Assembly: GCF_900156525.1 (NCBI RefSeq)
Contig: NZ_FTPS01000001.1
Location: 744,001 to 808,000 of the forward strand
Reading direction: 5' to 3'
Origin: Pontibaca methylaminivorans
GTDB taxonomy: Bacteria; Pseudomonadota; Alphaproteobacteria; Rhodobacterales; Rhodobacteraceae
Length of the DNA stretch: 64,000 bases
Part shown: in pieces, positions 9,243 to 18,437 of the stretch
Position numbering within the stretch: position 1 is the stretch's first letter
Layout: every line of letters starts with the position of its first letter
The notes under the pieces: generated by a model
Told to the model about the DNA's origin: nothing
Database searches by the model: none
What the model saw: the letters and a program-made list of their open reading frames with translations, nothing else
Made by a program: the position numbers and the translations under genes

Positions 9243-10753
9243 GTCGCCGCCCCGCCCTGCCCGGCCAGCATATCGCGCAGCGCCGCGACCAGTTCGCCGC
9301 GCGGCACCTCGATCTGGCTTGGCCGTTCCTTCCATTCCTCGAGCGTTGCGCTTTCGGCGATCCGCGCACCCAGCACCAGATCCTTGATCTGCACCACGCC
9401 GCGCGCCTTTTCGTCGGCGCCCTCGATCACCGCTGCCGGACTGGCGCGGCGGTCGGCGTATTTCAACTGGTTGCCGAAGTTCTTGGGGTTGCCAAGGTAG
9501 ACCTCGGCGCGGATGCCGGCGCTGCGCAGTTCCGCGACCATGGCCTGATAATCCGCCATGCGGTCGCGATCCATGACGGTGACCACGACCGGCCCCGTTT
9601 CCCGCGCGCCGATCCGCCCCTTTTCGCGCAGCGCCGCAAGCAGCCGGTCAACGCCGATGGAAATGCCGGTCGCCGGCACGTTCTGGCCGGTAAAGCGCTT
9701 CACCAGGTCGTCATAGCGCCCGCCGCCGGCGACGCTGCCGAACTGGCGCTTGCGGCCCTTTTCGTCGAAGATCTCGAAGGTGAGTTCAGCCTCGTAAACC
9801 GGGCCGGTGTAATAGCCAAGACCGCGCACCACCGCGGGGTCGATGACGATGCGGTCCGGGCCGTAGCCCGCAGCGGTGAGGAGCGATTCGATCCCGGCCA
9901 GTTCCTCGACCCCCTCGCCCCCCGTGGCGGAGGCCCCGACCAGTTCGCGCAGGCGGGCAAGCGTCGCCGTGCCGCTGTCGCGCCGCGCCGAGACGAAGCC
10001 GAGCACGATGTCGGCCTGTTCGCCGGCAAGCCCGGCGCCCTTTGTGAAATCGCCGCTGTCGTCGCGCCGTCCCTCGCCCAGCAGGGCGCGCACGCCATCC
10101 GGCCCGAGGCGGTCGAGCTTGTCGATCGCGCGCAGGACGATGCCGCGCTCCGCCTCGAACCGCGCCGGATCCGCCGGGTCGAGAATGCCCGCCGCCTCCA
10201 TCACCCCGTTCAGCACCTTGCGGTTGTTGATGCGGATCAGGTAGTCGCCCCGCGCGATCCCGACCGCTTCGAGCGTATCGGCAAGCATGGCGCAGATCTC
10301 GGCATCCGCGGCCATGGATGCGGCCCCGACCGTATCGGCATCGCATTGATAGAACTGGCGGAACCGCCCCGGCCCCGGCTTTTCGTTGCGCCAGACCGGC
10401 CCCATGGCATAGCGGCGGTAGGGCGTCGGCAGATCGTTGCGGTGCTGCGCATAGACGCGCGCCAGCGGCGCGGTCAGGTCATAGCGCAGCGCCAGCCAGT
10501 CGCCGCCGCCCGCGTCATCCTCCTGCCAGGCGAACACGCCCTCGTTCGGGCGGTCCACATCGGGAAGGAACTTGCCCAGCGCCTCGACCGTCTCGACCGC
10601 CGAGGACTCGAGCGCATCGAAGCCGTAGCGATGATAGACCCCGGCGATCACCCGCAGCATCTCTGCGCGTTCGGTCACCTCGGTGCCGAAATAGTCGCGG
10701 AATCCCTTGGGCGTCTCGGCCCTCGGGCGGGGCGGTTTGCGGGTCTTGGCCAT
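9239..10753 (-). CDS. hisS: Histidyl-tRNA synthetase
   Basis: Charges tRNA-His. The 504-residue class IIa synthetase begins [20 protein letters not shown], with the usual PKGFRDY start of the catalytic core, [14 protein letters not shown] (motif-2 lead), [22 protein letters not shown], and the histidine-A signature [11 protein letters not shown]. The anticodon-binding domain is the last hundred or so residues. It is longer than the roughly 420-residue E. coli enzyme, as is usual in alphaproteobacteria. The ATG at 10753 follows an AAGGA ribosome site; upstream open frame is not homologous. First gene of hisS-hisZ-hisG, coupling a translation gene to the entry of its own amino-acid pathway. Confidence 0.95.
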   Translation of the reverse strand: MAKTRKPPRPRAETPKGFRDYFGTEVTERAEMLRVIAGVYHRYGFDALESSAVETVEALGKFLPDVDRPNEGVFAWQEDDAGGGDWLALRYDLTAPLARVYAQHRNDLPTPYRRYAMGPVWRNEKPGPGRFRQFYQCDADTVGAASMAADAEICAMLADTLEAVGIARGDYLIRINNRKVLNGVMEAAGILDPADPARFEAERGIVLRAIDKLDRLGPDGVRALLGEGRRDDSGDFTKGAGLAGEQADIVLGFVSARRDSGTATLARLRELVGASATGGEGVEELAGIESLLTAAGYGPDRIVIDPAVVRGLGYYTGPVYEAELTFEIFDEKGRKRQFGSVAGGGRYDDLVKRFTGQNVPATGISIGVDRLLAALREKGRIGARETGPVVVTVMDRDRMADYQAMVAELRSAGIRAEVYLGNPKNFGNQLKYADRRASPAAVIEGADEKARGVVQIKDLVLGARIAESATLEEWKERPSQIEVPRGELVAALRDMLAGQGGAAT

Positions 10754-10898
10754 GATGGATCCTTGGCGGGTGGGTTGCGCGCGATGTAACCCAAGCCCGA
10801 ATGGGGGGCAAGGCACGCGCCCCGGGGGCGACATGTGCTGACCCGGGCGCGGCAATGCGCTATGGCGGGCGGGCCATCACACCCGGAGGAAGCCCATC

Positions 10899-11105
10899 AT
10901 GCCGCAGAGCGCGCAGAAAATCGAAGAGACGCTTGCCCACCTCTCGCGCGAAGTCGAGGATCTGAGCGGTATTGTCGCAAGCCAGGCGGACGAGATTGCG
11001 CGGCTGCGGCGGCAGGTCGGGCTTTTGCTTGAGCGCGAAAGCGAACGCGAGGCCGCCGCCGGCGGCGGCGTGATTCTGGGGGACGAGCGCCCGCCGCATT
11101 ACTGA
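10899..11105 (+). CDS. slyX: SlyX family protein
   Basis: A 68-residue coiled-coil protein of unknown function. Heptad-like leucine/isoleucine spacing runs over residues 8-45 (IEETLAHLSREVEDLSGIVA onward), and it ends in the family's hallmark PPHY. A strong GGAGGA ribosome site lies before the ATG. In E. coli slyX sits beside slyD, but here it stands alone between divergent hisS and convergent dnaE. No partner is suggested by the context. Confidence 0.8.
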   Translation: MPQSAQKIEETLAHLSREVEDLSGIVASQADEIARLRRQVGLLLERESEREAAAGGGVILGDERPPHY

Positions 11106-11136
11106 TCGCAATTACCGCGCACGACCTGGCAGATGC

Positions 11137-14100
11137 TTAGAGATCCTCGACCGCCATCACCCCGTCGAGGCTTTTCAGCGCGCCGCGAATCTGCGGGCTG
11201 ATGGCGAATTCGGCGCCAAGGTCGATTTCGACCTCGCCCGGAAGCCCGGCATCCAGCAGGCAAAGGTGCACCGGCCCCCGCGCCGCGCCGCGCGCGACCT
11301 CGGCCGCCTGTTCAAGCACATTGGCAAGGGTCTCGACCACGCCGGGACGTTCGACATAGACCCGCAGCCCGCTCGTCCCGACCGAGGCCGTCACCGCGTC
11401 GATGGGCGCGACAGAGCGGGCCAGCAGCTTGAGCTGGTCGCTTTCCAGCGTCGCCTCGGCCGTGACCACGATCTTGGCGCCCGGTTCCAGAAATTCGCGC
11501 GCCGCCTCGAGCGCTTCGGAAAACAGCGTGATCTCGTAGGCGCCGCTGCGATCCGAAAGCTGCACGAAGGCAAAGCGGTTGCCCTTGGCCGATTTGCGCT
11601 CCTGCCGCCCGGCGACCACGCCGGCGAGCTTGGCCACGAAAGGCCCGCTTTCGGCGCGCGCGGTGACCTCTTCCAGCGTCATCACGCCCTTGCGCCGCAG
11701 CGGTGCGGCATAGTCGTCGAGCGGATGGCCCGACAGATAAAAGCCGATGGCGGCGAATTCCTCGGCCAGGCGCTCCGCCGGGAGCCAGTCCGGCCGCTCG
11801 GCGAGGCGCGGCTCGGGCAGGTCATCGCCCGATTCACCGAACAGCGACACCTGGTTCGAACGCGTCTGCTCCTGCACCGCCGCCGAATAGGCGACCAGCG
11901 CATCAAGGCTTTCGAACACGCGGCGCCGGTTGCGGTCGAGCGCATCAAAAGCTCCGGCACGGGCCAGCATCTCGAGCGCGCGCTTGCCGACCTGCTTCAG
12001 ATCGACCCGGCGGGCGAAGTCGTAAAGCGTGGCAAAGGGGCGATCGCCGCGCGCGCGGGTGATCAGGCGCATCGCCTCGAGCCCCACGTTCTTGAGCGCC
12101 GCAAGCCCATAGACCAGCGCGCCATCGACCACGGTGAACTCCGCACCCGATCGGTTCACGCAGGGGCCGACCCAGGGCAGCGACAGGCCCTTTTCCACCT
12201 CTTCGAAATAGACGGCGAGCTTGTCGGTCAGGTGGATGTCGCAGTTCATCACCCCGGCCATGAACTCGACCGGGTGGTTCGCCTTGAGCCATGCGGTCTG
12301 ATAGCTCACCACCGCATAGGCGGCGGCGTGGGATTTGTTGAATCCGTAATTGGCGAATTTTTCCAGCAGGTCGAACACTTCGGACGCCTTCTGGCGATCG
12401 ACCCCCTTTTCCATCGCCCCCTTTTCGAACTTGGGGCGCTCCTTCGCCATTTCCTCGGCGATCTTCTTGCCCATGGCGCGGCGCAGCAGGTCGGCGCCGC
12501 CAAGGCTGTAGCCCGCCATCTCCTGCGCGATCTGCATCACCTGTTCCTGATAGACGATGATGCCCTGGGTTTCCTCAAGGATATGGTCGATCAGGGGATG
12601 AATGCCGGCGCGTTCGCGGGTGCCGTTCTTCACCTCGCAATAGGCGGGGATGTTCTCCATCGGGCCGGGGCGGTAGAGCGCGACCAGCGCCACGATATCC
12701 TCGATGGTGGTCGGGCGCATGCGCTTGAGCGCATCCATCATGCCGCTCGATTCCACCTGGAACACCGCGACCGTCCGGGCGGCGGAATACAGGCGATAGG
12801 TCGCCTCGTCATCCAGCGGGATCGCGCCGATGTCGTCCACATGTCCCTCGGGCGGGGTGAACAGGTCGCGCCCGTCCGCCGCGACATGCAGATGCCGCCC
12901 GGAGGCGCGGATCAGATCGACGGCATTCTGGATCGCGGTCAGGGTCTTGAGGCCGAGAAAGTCGAATTTCACCAGTCCCGCCTGCTCGACCCATTTCATG
13001 TTGAACTGCGTCGCCGGCATGTCCGAGCGCGGATCCTGATAGAGCGGCACCAGTTCGTCCAGCGGCCGATCGCCAATCACGACCCCGGCGGCATGGGTCG
13101 AGGCGTTGCGCAACAGCCCCTCGAGCTGGCGCCCGTAACGCAGCAGGCGGTCCACCACCTCTTCGGCGCGGGCGGCCTCGCGCAGGCGCGGCTCGTCGGC
13201 CAGTGCCTTTTCGATGCTGACGGGTTTCACCCCCTCGACCGGGATCAGCTTCGACAGGCGATCGACCTGCCCGTAGGGCATCTGCAGCACCCGCCCCACG
13301 TCGCGCACCGCCGCCTTGGACAGCAGCGCGCCGAAGGTGATGATCTGTCCGACCCGGTCGTGACCGTATTTCTCCTGAACGTAATGGATCACCTCTTCGC
13401 GGCGATCCATGCAGAAGTCGATGTCGAAGTCGGGCATGGAGACCCGTTCGGGGTTCAGGAAGCGTTCGAACAGCAGGCTGTAGCGCAGCGGATCAAGGTC
13501 GGTGATGGTCAGCGCATAGGCCACGAGCGACCCGGCACCCGACCCGCGCCCCGGCCCGACCGGAATCCCCTGTTCCTTGGCCCATTTGATGAAATCGGCC
13601 ACGATCAGGAAATAGCCGGGAAACCCCATCTGCTCGATGACGCCCAGTTCGTATTCGAGCCGCGCCTCGTAATCCGCGATCTCCGCCGCATGGGGAATCA
13701 CCGCGAGCCGTGCCGCCAGCCCGGCATGGGCCTGCCGGCGCAGTTCCTCCACCTCGTCATCGGCGAATCGCGGCAGGATCGGCGCGTGACGGGGCACCAC
13801 GAAGGCGCAGCGCCGGGCGATCTCGACCGTGTTTTCCAGCGCCTCGGGCAGATCGGCGAACAGGGTCGCCATTTCCTGCTGCGACTTGAAATAATGCTGC
13901 GGCGTCAGGCGGCGGCGCGGTTCCTGCTGATCGACATAGGCTCCCTCGCTGATGCAGATCAGCGCGTCATGGGCCTCGTACATGTCGGCATCGGGGAAAT
14001 AGACGTCATTGGTCGCGACCAGCGGCAGATCCATGGCATAGGCAAGCTCGACATGCCCGCGCTCGACAAGGCGGGCGGCATCGCTCGGGCCGCCCTCCCC

Positions 14101-14640
14101 CGGGTGGCGCTGGAGCTCGACGTAAAGCCGGCCGGGAAAGGCGCGTGCAAGCCGGGACAGCAGCGCCTCGGCCCCGGCCCGCTGCCCCTGGGCCAGCAGC
14201 CGCCCGACCGGGCCGTCAGGTCCGCCCGAAAGGCAGATCAGCCCCTCGGCATGGGCCTCGACCTCGTCAAGGCCGACCTGCGGGCGCTGCCCGTGCCGGG
14301 CCAGATAAAGGCGGCTGTTCAGCTTCATCAGATTGCCGTATCCCGCCGCCGACTGGGCAAGCAGCACGAGTGGCGCGGGCGGCTCCTCCGTCTTGCCGCC
14401 CGGTCCCGCCGGCGCACCGAGGTCGATCTGGCAGCCGATGATCGGCTGGATCCCGGCCCCGACGGCCCCCACCGAAAAGGTGAGCGCGCCGAACATGTTG
14501 TTGGTGTCGGTCACGGCGACCGCCGGCATCCCCGCCTTGCGGCAGAGTCCGGGCAGCGCATCGAGCCGCACCGCCCCCTCGAGCAGGGAATATTCGCTGT
14601 GCACCCGCAGGTGGATGAATTGCGGCGGTTCCTTGGTCAC
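11137..14640 (-). CDS. dnaE: DNA polymerase III alpha subunit
   Basis: Replicative polymerase of the chromosome, 1167 residues. The N-terminal PHP domain begins with FIHLRVHSEYSLLEGAVR; the polymerase core has GPGRGSGAGSLVAYAL and the catalytic aspartates in MPDFDIDFCMDRR. The middle carries the helix-hairpin-helix and fingers, and the C-terminal third contains an OB-fold region around GVVAGRQERKSAKGNRFAFV. Length and layout match the DnaE1 type. It is preceded on the same strand by a HIT-protein gene 71 bases upstream, probably one transcript. The long open frames opposite it on the plus strand are GC-rich shadows. Confidence 0.97.
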   Translation of the reverse strand: MTKEPPQFIHLRVHSEYSLLEGAVRLDALPGLCRKAGMPAVAVTDTNNMFGALTFSVGAVGAGIQPIIGCQIDLGAPAGPGGKTEEPPAPLVLLAQSAAGYGNLMKLNSRLYLARHGQRPQVGLDEVEAHAEGLICLSGGPDGPVGRLLAQGQRAGAEALLSRLARAFPGRLYVELQRHPGEGGPSDAARLVERGHVELAYAMDLPLVATNDVYFPDADMYEAHDALICISEGAYVDQQEPRRRLTPQHYFKSQQEMATLFADLPEALENTVEIARRCAFVVPRHAPILPRFADDEVEELRRQAHAGLAARLAVIPHAAEIADYEARLEYELGVIEQMGFPGYFLIVADFIKWAKEQGIPVGPGRGSGAGSLVAYALTITDLDPLRYSLLFERFLNPERVSMPDFDIDFCMDRREEVIHYVQEKYGHDRVGQIITFGALLSKAAVRDVGRVLQMPYGQVDRLSKLIPVEGVKPVSIEKALADEPRLREAARAEEVVDRLLRYGRQLEGLLRNASTHAAGVVIGDRPLDELVPLYQDPRSDMPATQFNMKWVEQAGLVKFDFLGLKTLTAIQNAVDLIRASGRHLHVAADGRDLFTPPEGHVDDIGAIPLDDEATYRLYSAARTVAVFQVESSGMMDALKRMRPTTIEDIVALVALYRPGPMENIPAYCEVKNGTRERAGIHPLIDHILEETQGIIVYQEQVMQIAQEMAGYSLGGADLLRRAMGKKIAEEMAKERPKFEKGAMEKGVDRQKASEVFDLLEKFANYGFNKSHAAAYAVVSYQTAWLKANHPVEFMAGVMNCDIHLTDKLAVYFEEVEKGLSLPWVGPCVNRSGAEFTVVDGALVYGLAALKNVGLEAMRLITRARGDRPFATLYDFARRVDLKQVGKRALEMLARAGAFDALDRNRRRVFESLDALVAYSAAVQEQTRSNQVSLFGESGDDLPEPRLAERPDWLPAERLAEEFAAIGFYLSGHPLDDYAAPLRRKGVMTLEEVTARAESGPFVAKLAGVVAGRQERKSAKGNRFAFVQLSDRSGAYEITLFSEALEAAREFLEPGAKIVVTAEATLESDQLKLLARSVAPIDAVTASVGTSGLRVYVERPGVVETLANVLEQAAEVARGAARGPVHLCLLDAGLPGEVEIDLGAEFAISPQIRGALKSLDGVMAVEDL

Positions 14641-14711
14641 GGGGCGGGGGTTCCTTCCGGTTCCGAAGCGGCCCTGCAGGCGGGCTGCGCGGGGAGCGCG
14701 ATCAGGGGCGT

Positions 14712-15134
14712 TCAGCCCTCGGCCAGCACGGCGCGAATCTTTTCGGCATGGGCGGCGATCTCTTCCTGGTCGCCCATGTGCCCGGGCGGCAACAGCCGGT
14801 CCCCCTCGCGGCGCGGGAGCACATGGAAATGCAGGTGGAACACCTCCTGCCCGCCGATGGTCTCGTTGAACTGCTGAACCGTGACCCCGCCGGCACCGAA
14901 CGCCTTCATCACCGCGTGGGACAGCTTCTGCGTGGTCGCCATGCAGGCCGCAAGCTGGGCCGCGCTTGCGTCCAGCAGGTTGCGGCAGGGGGTCTTCGGA
15001 ATCACCAGCACATGCCCCGGCACGCGCGGCATGATATCCATGAAGGCGAGCGTCTCGTCATCTTCGTAAACCCGCGTCGACGGAAGCTCCCCGCGCAGGA
15101 TCCTGGCGAATATGTTGTCGGGATCGTAAGCCAT
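14712..15134 (-). CDS. HIT family nucleotide-binding hydrolase
   Basis: A 140-residue histidine-triad protein of the HINT/PKCI branch, which hydrolyses purine nucleoside phosphoramidates or related nucleotide conjugates. The triad is HLHFHVLP (His100, His102, His104), with the earlier FMDIMPRVPGHVLVIPK and QQFNETIGGQEVFH segments also conserved. Small and cytosolic, with no export signal. It precedes dnaE on the same strand by 71 bases. Its in vivo substrate cannot be read from the sequence. Confidence 0.92.
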   Translation of the reverse strand: MAYDPDNIFARILRGELPSTRVYEDDETLAFMDIMPRVPGHVLVIPKTPCRNLLDASAAQLAACMATTQKLSHAVMKAFGAGGVTVQQFNETIGGQEVFHLHFHVLPRREGDRLLPPGHMGDQEEIAAHAEKIRAVLAEG

Positions 15135-15282
15135 GGGCTCAAACCTTTCTCACTAGGGGCGCGGAATATCCGGGCCGGGGCGGATGGAAAGAGGACGGGA
15201 CCGGATCGCAGGGCCGTGCCGGCCGGCGCCGCGGCCCCGGTCCATATCCTGTCCGCACCTTCAACTCCACCATTGAAGCATC

Positions 15283-15311
15283 TTGTTCTCCACTCTAAAA
15301 GCTATTGTGAT
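15283..15311 (+). promoter_or_regulatory. Weak candidate promoter for ctaD
   Basis: TTGTTC (15283-15288), 17 bases, TGTGAT (15306-15311), in the only AT-rich patch of the 226-base gap before ctaD. Both hexamers are poor consensus matches; a transcription factor may assist. No FnrL-type TTGAT-N4-ATCAA box was seen. Confidence 0.22.
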
Positions 15312-15360
15312 AGCCGACCAGCAACCAGGCCGGAACAGATTCATTCAACGGGAGGCCCCC

Positions 15361-17037
15361 ATGGCGGACGCAGCCATTCAAGAACAAGGGCAGGACGGAA
15401 AACACGGTTTCTTCACGCGGTGGTTCATGTCCACGAACCACAAGGACATCGGCATCCTCTACATGTTCACGTCGGCCTTCGTGGGGCTGATCGCGGTCCT
15501 GCTGTCGGTCTACATGCGGCTCGAACTGATGGAACCCGGCGTGCAATACATGTGCATGGAGGGGGCGCGGCTGCTTCCTTCGGCCGGGGAATGCACGCCG
15601 AACGGGCATCTCTGGAACATCATGGTCACCTATCACGGCGTCCTGATGATGTTCTTCGTGGTGATCCCGGCGCTGTTCGGGGGGTTCGGCAACTATTTCA
15701 TGCCGCTGATGATCGGCGCGCCCGATGCCGCCTTCCCGCGCATGAACAACCTCAGCTACTGGCTTTATGTCGCCGGCACGAGCCTGGCGGTGCTGTCGAT
15801 GTTCGTGCCCGGGGGCGATGGCCAGACCGGCGCCGGCGTCGGCTGGGTGCTCTATCCGCCGCTTTCCACCCGTGACAGCGGCATGTCGATGGATCTGATC
15901 ATCTTTGCCGTGCACCTGTCGGGGGCGTCCTCGATCCTCGGCGCGATCAACCTGATCACCACCTTCCTCAACATGCGCGCGCCCGGCATGACCCTGTTCA
16001 AGGTGCCGCTTTTCGCCTGGTCGATCTTCGTCACCGCATGGATGATCCTTGCCGCGCTGCCGGTGCTGGCAGGTGCCATCACCATGCTGCTGATGGACCG
16101 CAACTTCGGCTTTACCTTCTTTGATGCCGCGGGCGGGGGCGACCCTGTGCTTTACCAGCACCTGCTGTGGTTCTTCGGCCACCCCGAGGTCTATATCGTG
16201 ATCCTGCCCGGCTTCGGCATCATCAGCCACGTGGTCGCGACCTTCTCGAAAAAGCCGATCTTCGGCTATCTGGGCATGGTCTGGGCGCTGATCGCCATCG
16301 GCTTCCTCGGCTTCGCGGTCTGGGCGCACCACATGTTCACGGCCGGCATGTCGCTCCAGCAGCAGGCCTATTTCCAGCTTGCCTCGATGACCATCGCCGT
16401 GCCGACCGGCATCAAGGTCTTCAGCTGGATCGCCACCATGTGGCGCGGCTCGATCGAGTTCAAGACGCCCATGCTCTTCACCATCGGCTTCCTGTTCCTG
16501 TTCACCATCGGCGGCGTGACCGGCGTGGTCGTGGCGCAGGCTTCGGTCGATCGCTACTATCACGACACCTATTACGTCGTCGCGCATTTCCACTATGTGA
16601 TGAGCCTCGGCGCGGTGTTCGCGATCTTTGCCGGCGTCTATTACTGGTTCGCCAAGATGTCGGGGCGCCAGTATCCCGAATGGGCCGGAAAGCTGCATTT
16701 CTGGATGTTCTTCATCGGCGCGAACCTGACCTTCTTCCCGCAGCACTTCCTGGGCCGTCAGGGGATGCCGCGCCGCTATATCGACTACCCCGAGGGCTTC
16801 GCCTTCTGGAACCATGTCTCGAGCATCGGCGCCTTCATCTCCTTCGCCTCGCTGATACTGTTCATCGGCATCGTGTTCTACACGCTGTTCGCGGGGCGGC
16901 GGGTGACCAGCCCGAACTACTGGAACGAATATGCCGACACGCTGGAGTGGACCCTTCCCACCCCGCTGCCCGAGCACACGTTCGAAGACCTGCCCAAGCC
17001 CGAGGACTGGGAGCGCCACCCGCACCCGGCCGGCTGA
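15361..17037 (+). CDS. ctaD: Cytochrome c oxidase aa3 subunit I
   Basis: The catalytic subunit of the proton-pumping aa3 oxidase in the cytoplasmic membrane; 558 residues and twelve predicted membrane helices. All metal ligands are visible: His92 (heme a, [10 protein letters not shown]), His274 and Tyr278 in [14 protein letters not shown] (CuB and the crosslinked Tyr), His323-His324 in WAHHMFT (CuB), and His409/His411 in HFHYVMSLG (hemes a3 and a). The ATG at 15361 follows a GGGAGG ribosome site, and [12 protein letters not shown] begins the conserved core. It stands apart from the ctaC-ctaB-ctaG-ctaE cluster expected elsewhere, as ctaD often does in Paracoccus and Rhodobacter, and has its own terminator. 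Confidence 0.97.
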   Translation: MADAAIQEQGQDGKHGFFTRWFMSTNHKDIGILYMFTSAFVGLIAVLLSVYMRLELMEPGVQYMCMEGARLLPSAGECTPNGHLWNIMVTYHGVLMMFFVVIPALFGGFGNYFMPLMIGAPDAAFPRMNNLSYWLYVAGTSLAVLSMFVPGGDGQTGAGVGWVLYPPLSTRDSGMSMDLIIFAVHLSGASSILGAINLITTFLNMRAPGMTLFKVPLFAWSIFVTAWMILAALPVLAGAITMLLMDRNFGFTFFDAAGGGDPVLYQHLLWFFGHPEVYIVILPGFGIISHVVATFSKKPIFGYLGMVWALIAIGFLGFAVWAHHMFTAGMSLQQQAYFQLASMTIAVPTGIKVFSWIATMWRGSIEFKTPMLFTIGFLFLFTIGGVTGVVVAQASVDRYYHDTYYVVAHFHYVMSLGAVFAIFAGVYYWFAKMSGRQYPEWAGKLHFWMFFIGANLTFFPQHFLGRQGMPRRYIDYPEGFAFWNHVSSIGAFISFASLILFIGIVFYTLFAGRRVTSPNYWNEYADTLEWTLPTPLPEHTFEDLPKPEDWERHPHPAG

Positions 17038-17059
17038 GCAGACTTCCAGCACGACAAAT

Positions 17060-17097
17060 GATCCCGCCCGAAGCCGCTTCGGGCGGGATCGTCATTT
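17060..17097 (+). terminator. Intrinsic terminator after ctaD
   Basis: A perfect 14-bp stem (17060-17073 with 17077-17090), loop CCG, followed by GTCATTT. The U-tract is weak, but the hairpin is very stable and sits 23 bases after the ctaD stop, isolating ctaD from the DUF2244 gene. Confidence 0.75.
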
Positions 17098-17265
17098 CGG
17101 GCCGGGCGCCATTTGGCGGCTTTATCCGTGCCGGGCCCCGCACGCGCTCTCGGGCGCAGACGGGCAGCGCGCCCCCGTTCTCCCCCGCCCGTGACTTTCC
17201 CGCACCGCAAGGTGCAGCACGGCGTTCCGCCGGCGGCCGGCCTGTGCTAGGCTCGTGGTCTGATC

Positions 17266-17757
17266 ATGCCATACGACTGGAACAGGACCGAAGCGGGCAG
17301 CAATGTGCAGGAGCTTCATCTCTGGCCGCATCAGTCCCTGCGGCCAAAGGGCTATGCCTGGTTTCTCGGCATCACCTTCGCTCTCATGGCGCTGCCGCTT
17401 GTCGCGCTGCTGGGCACTCCGGTGCTCTGGGGCGTGCTGCCATTCGTGCTGCTCGTGGTCGGCGGCATCTGGTTCGCGCTGGACCGCAACCGGCGCGACA
17501 CGCAGATCCTGGAAATCCTGACCCTGACCGGCGACATGGCGCGGCTGGTCCGGCTCGACCCCCATGGCGAGCGGAAGGAATGGGCCTGCAACCGCTACTG
17601 GGTCCATGCCGAGATGCACGACGCCGACGGCCCCGTGCCGCATTACGTGACGCTGCACGGCGCCGGGCGCGAGGTCGAGATCGGGGCCTTCCTGTCCGAA
17701 GACGAACGCCTGTCGCTTTACGACGACCTGAACATCCGGCTGCACCGCAGCGGCTGA
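17266..17757 (+). CDS. DUF2244 family membrane protein
   Basis: A 163-residue protein with two closely spaced membrane helices (about residues 32-50 and 53-72) separated by a short turn, then a soluble C-terminal domain. The opening LHLWPHQSLRPKGYAWFLGI and the NRYWVHAEM element are typical of DUF2244, a family found near aa3-oxidase genes in alphaproteobacteria and of unknown function. It follows ctaD but is separated from it by a terminator and about 230 bases, so it probably has its own promoter. A role linked to oxidase biogenesis is only suggested by proximity. Confidence 0.8.
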   Translation: MPYDWNRTEAGSNVQELHLWPHQSLRPKGYAWFLGITFALMALPLVALLGTPVLWGVLPFVLLVVGGIWFALDRNRRDTQILEILTLTGDMARLVRLDPHGERKEWACNRYWVHAEMHDADGPVPHYVTLHGAGREVEIGAFLSEDERLSLYDDLNIRLHRSG

Positions 17758-17782
17758 GCCCGCCACCGGCCGGCCCGCGGGC

Positions 17783-18247
17783 CTATTCGCCGCAAAGCCG
17801 CGCCTTGACCATGGGGCCGACCACGGCAAAGTTCATCTGCCCGCCGTATTGGGCCTTGAGGTCGGCCATGACCCGGCCCATGTCGCGGATCGACCCGGCC
17901 TCGAGCCGAGTGATCGCATCATCAATCGCCGCCTCGACCTCGTCATCGGTCAGCTGGCGGGGCAGGAATTCATTGATGATGCCGATCTCGTCGCGCTCGT
18001 GTTCGGCAAGGTCGAGCCGCCCGCCCTCCTCATAGGCATGCGCGCTTTCCATGCGCTGCTTGACCATGCGACTCAGGATCGCGAGGATCTCGGCATCGCC
18101 AACGCTGGCGTCGCCTTCCTGCGCGCGGACAGCGATATCCTGATCCTTGATCGCCGCATTGATCAGGCGAAGCGTCGAAAGGCGGCTCGTGGCCCTTTCT
18201 TTCATCGCCTGCTTGATCGCCTCGCTGATCCTCGTGCGCATATCCAT
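17783..18247 (-). CDS. GatB/YqeY domain protein
   Basis: A 154-residue protein of the YqeY family, which shares the helical tail domain of the amidotransferase subunit GatB and is thought to bind tRNA-like substrates. Typical features are the ALKxR-like opening MDMRTRISEAIKQAMKER, the STLRLINAAIKDQDIA segment and NEFLPRQLTDDEVEAAI. The start at 18247 is chosen because GGAG lies 8 bases upstream; the upstream open frame is non-homologous. It is divergent from carA with about 190 bases between, a neighbourhood I recall for carA in Rhodobacteraceae. Confidence 0.88.
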   Translation of the reverse strand: MDMRTRISEAIKQAMKERATSRLSTLRLINAAIKDQDIAVRAQEGDASVGDAEILAILSRMVKQRMESAHAYEEGGRLDLAEHERDEIGIINEFLPRQLTDDEVEAAIDDAITRLEAGSIRDMGRVMADLKAQYGGQMNFAVVGPMVKARLCGE

Positions 18248-18372
18248 GTTTCGGGCTCCATCCGGCCAGTCAGGGGTGCGGAGATTATCCCTGCCCGCGG
18301 GACAAGACAACCGTCTGCGATAGCGCCACCGCCTTGCAACCGCCCACCCGCACAAACCGGCGCGCGAGCGGG

Positions 18373-18401
18373 TTGACCACATCCGGCCCTGCGCGTAAAC
18401 C
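18373..18401 (+). promoter_or_regulatory. Candidate promoter for carA
   Basis: TTGACC (18373-18378), 17 bases, TAAACC (18396-18401), 36 bases before the ATG. The -35 matches 5 of 6; the -10 is poor. No pyrimidine or arginine operator was recognised. Confidence 0.35.
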
Positions 18402-18437
18402 GCAGCCAACCACCCGCCGCAGCAGGAGAGTCGCGCC

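Noticed and set aside
8148-9335. Longer hisZ start at 9335
   Set aside because: The extra 31 residues are only the alternate frame of the hisS end; the GTG at 9242 overlapping the hisS stop is preferred.
11266-14877. 1203-codon open frame on the plus strand opposite dnaE
   Set aside because: Mirror frame of dnaE, rich in His, Arg, Gln and Asp; dnaE is unambiguous on the other strand.
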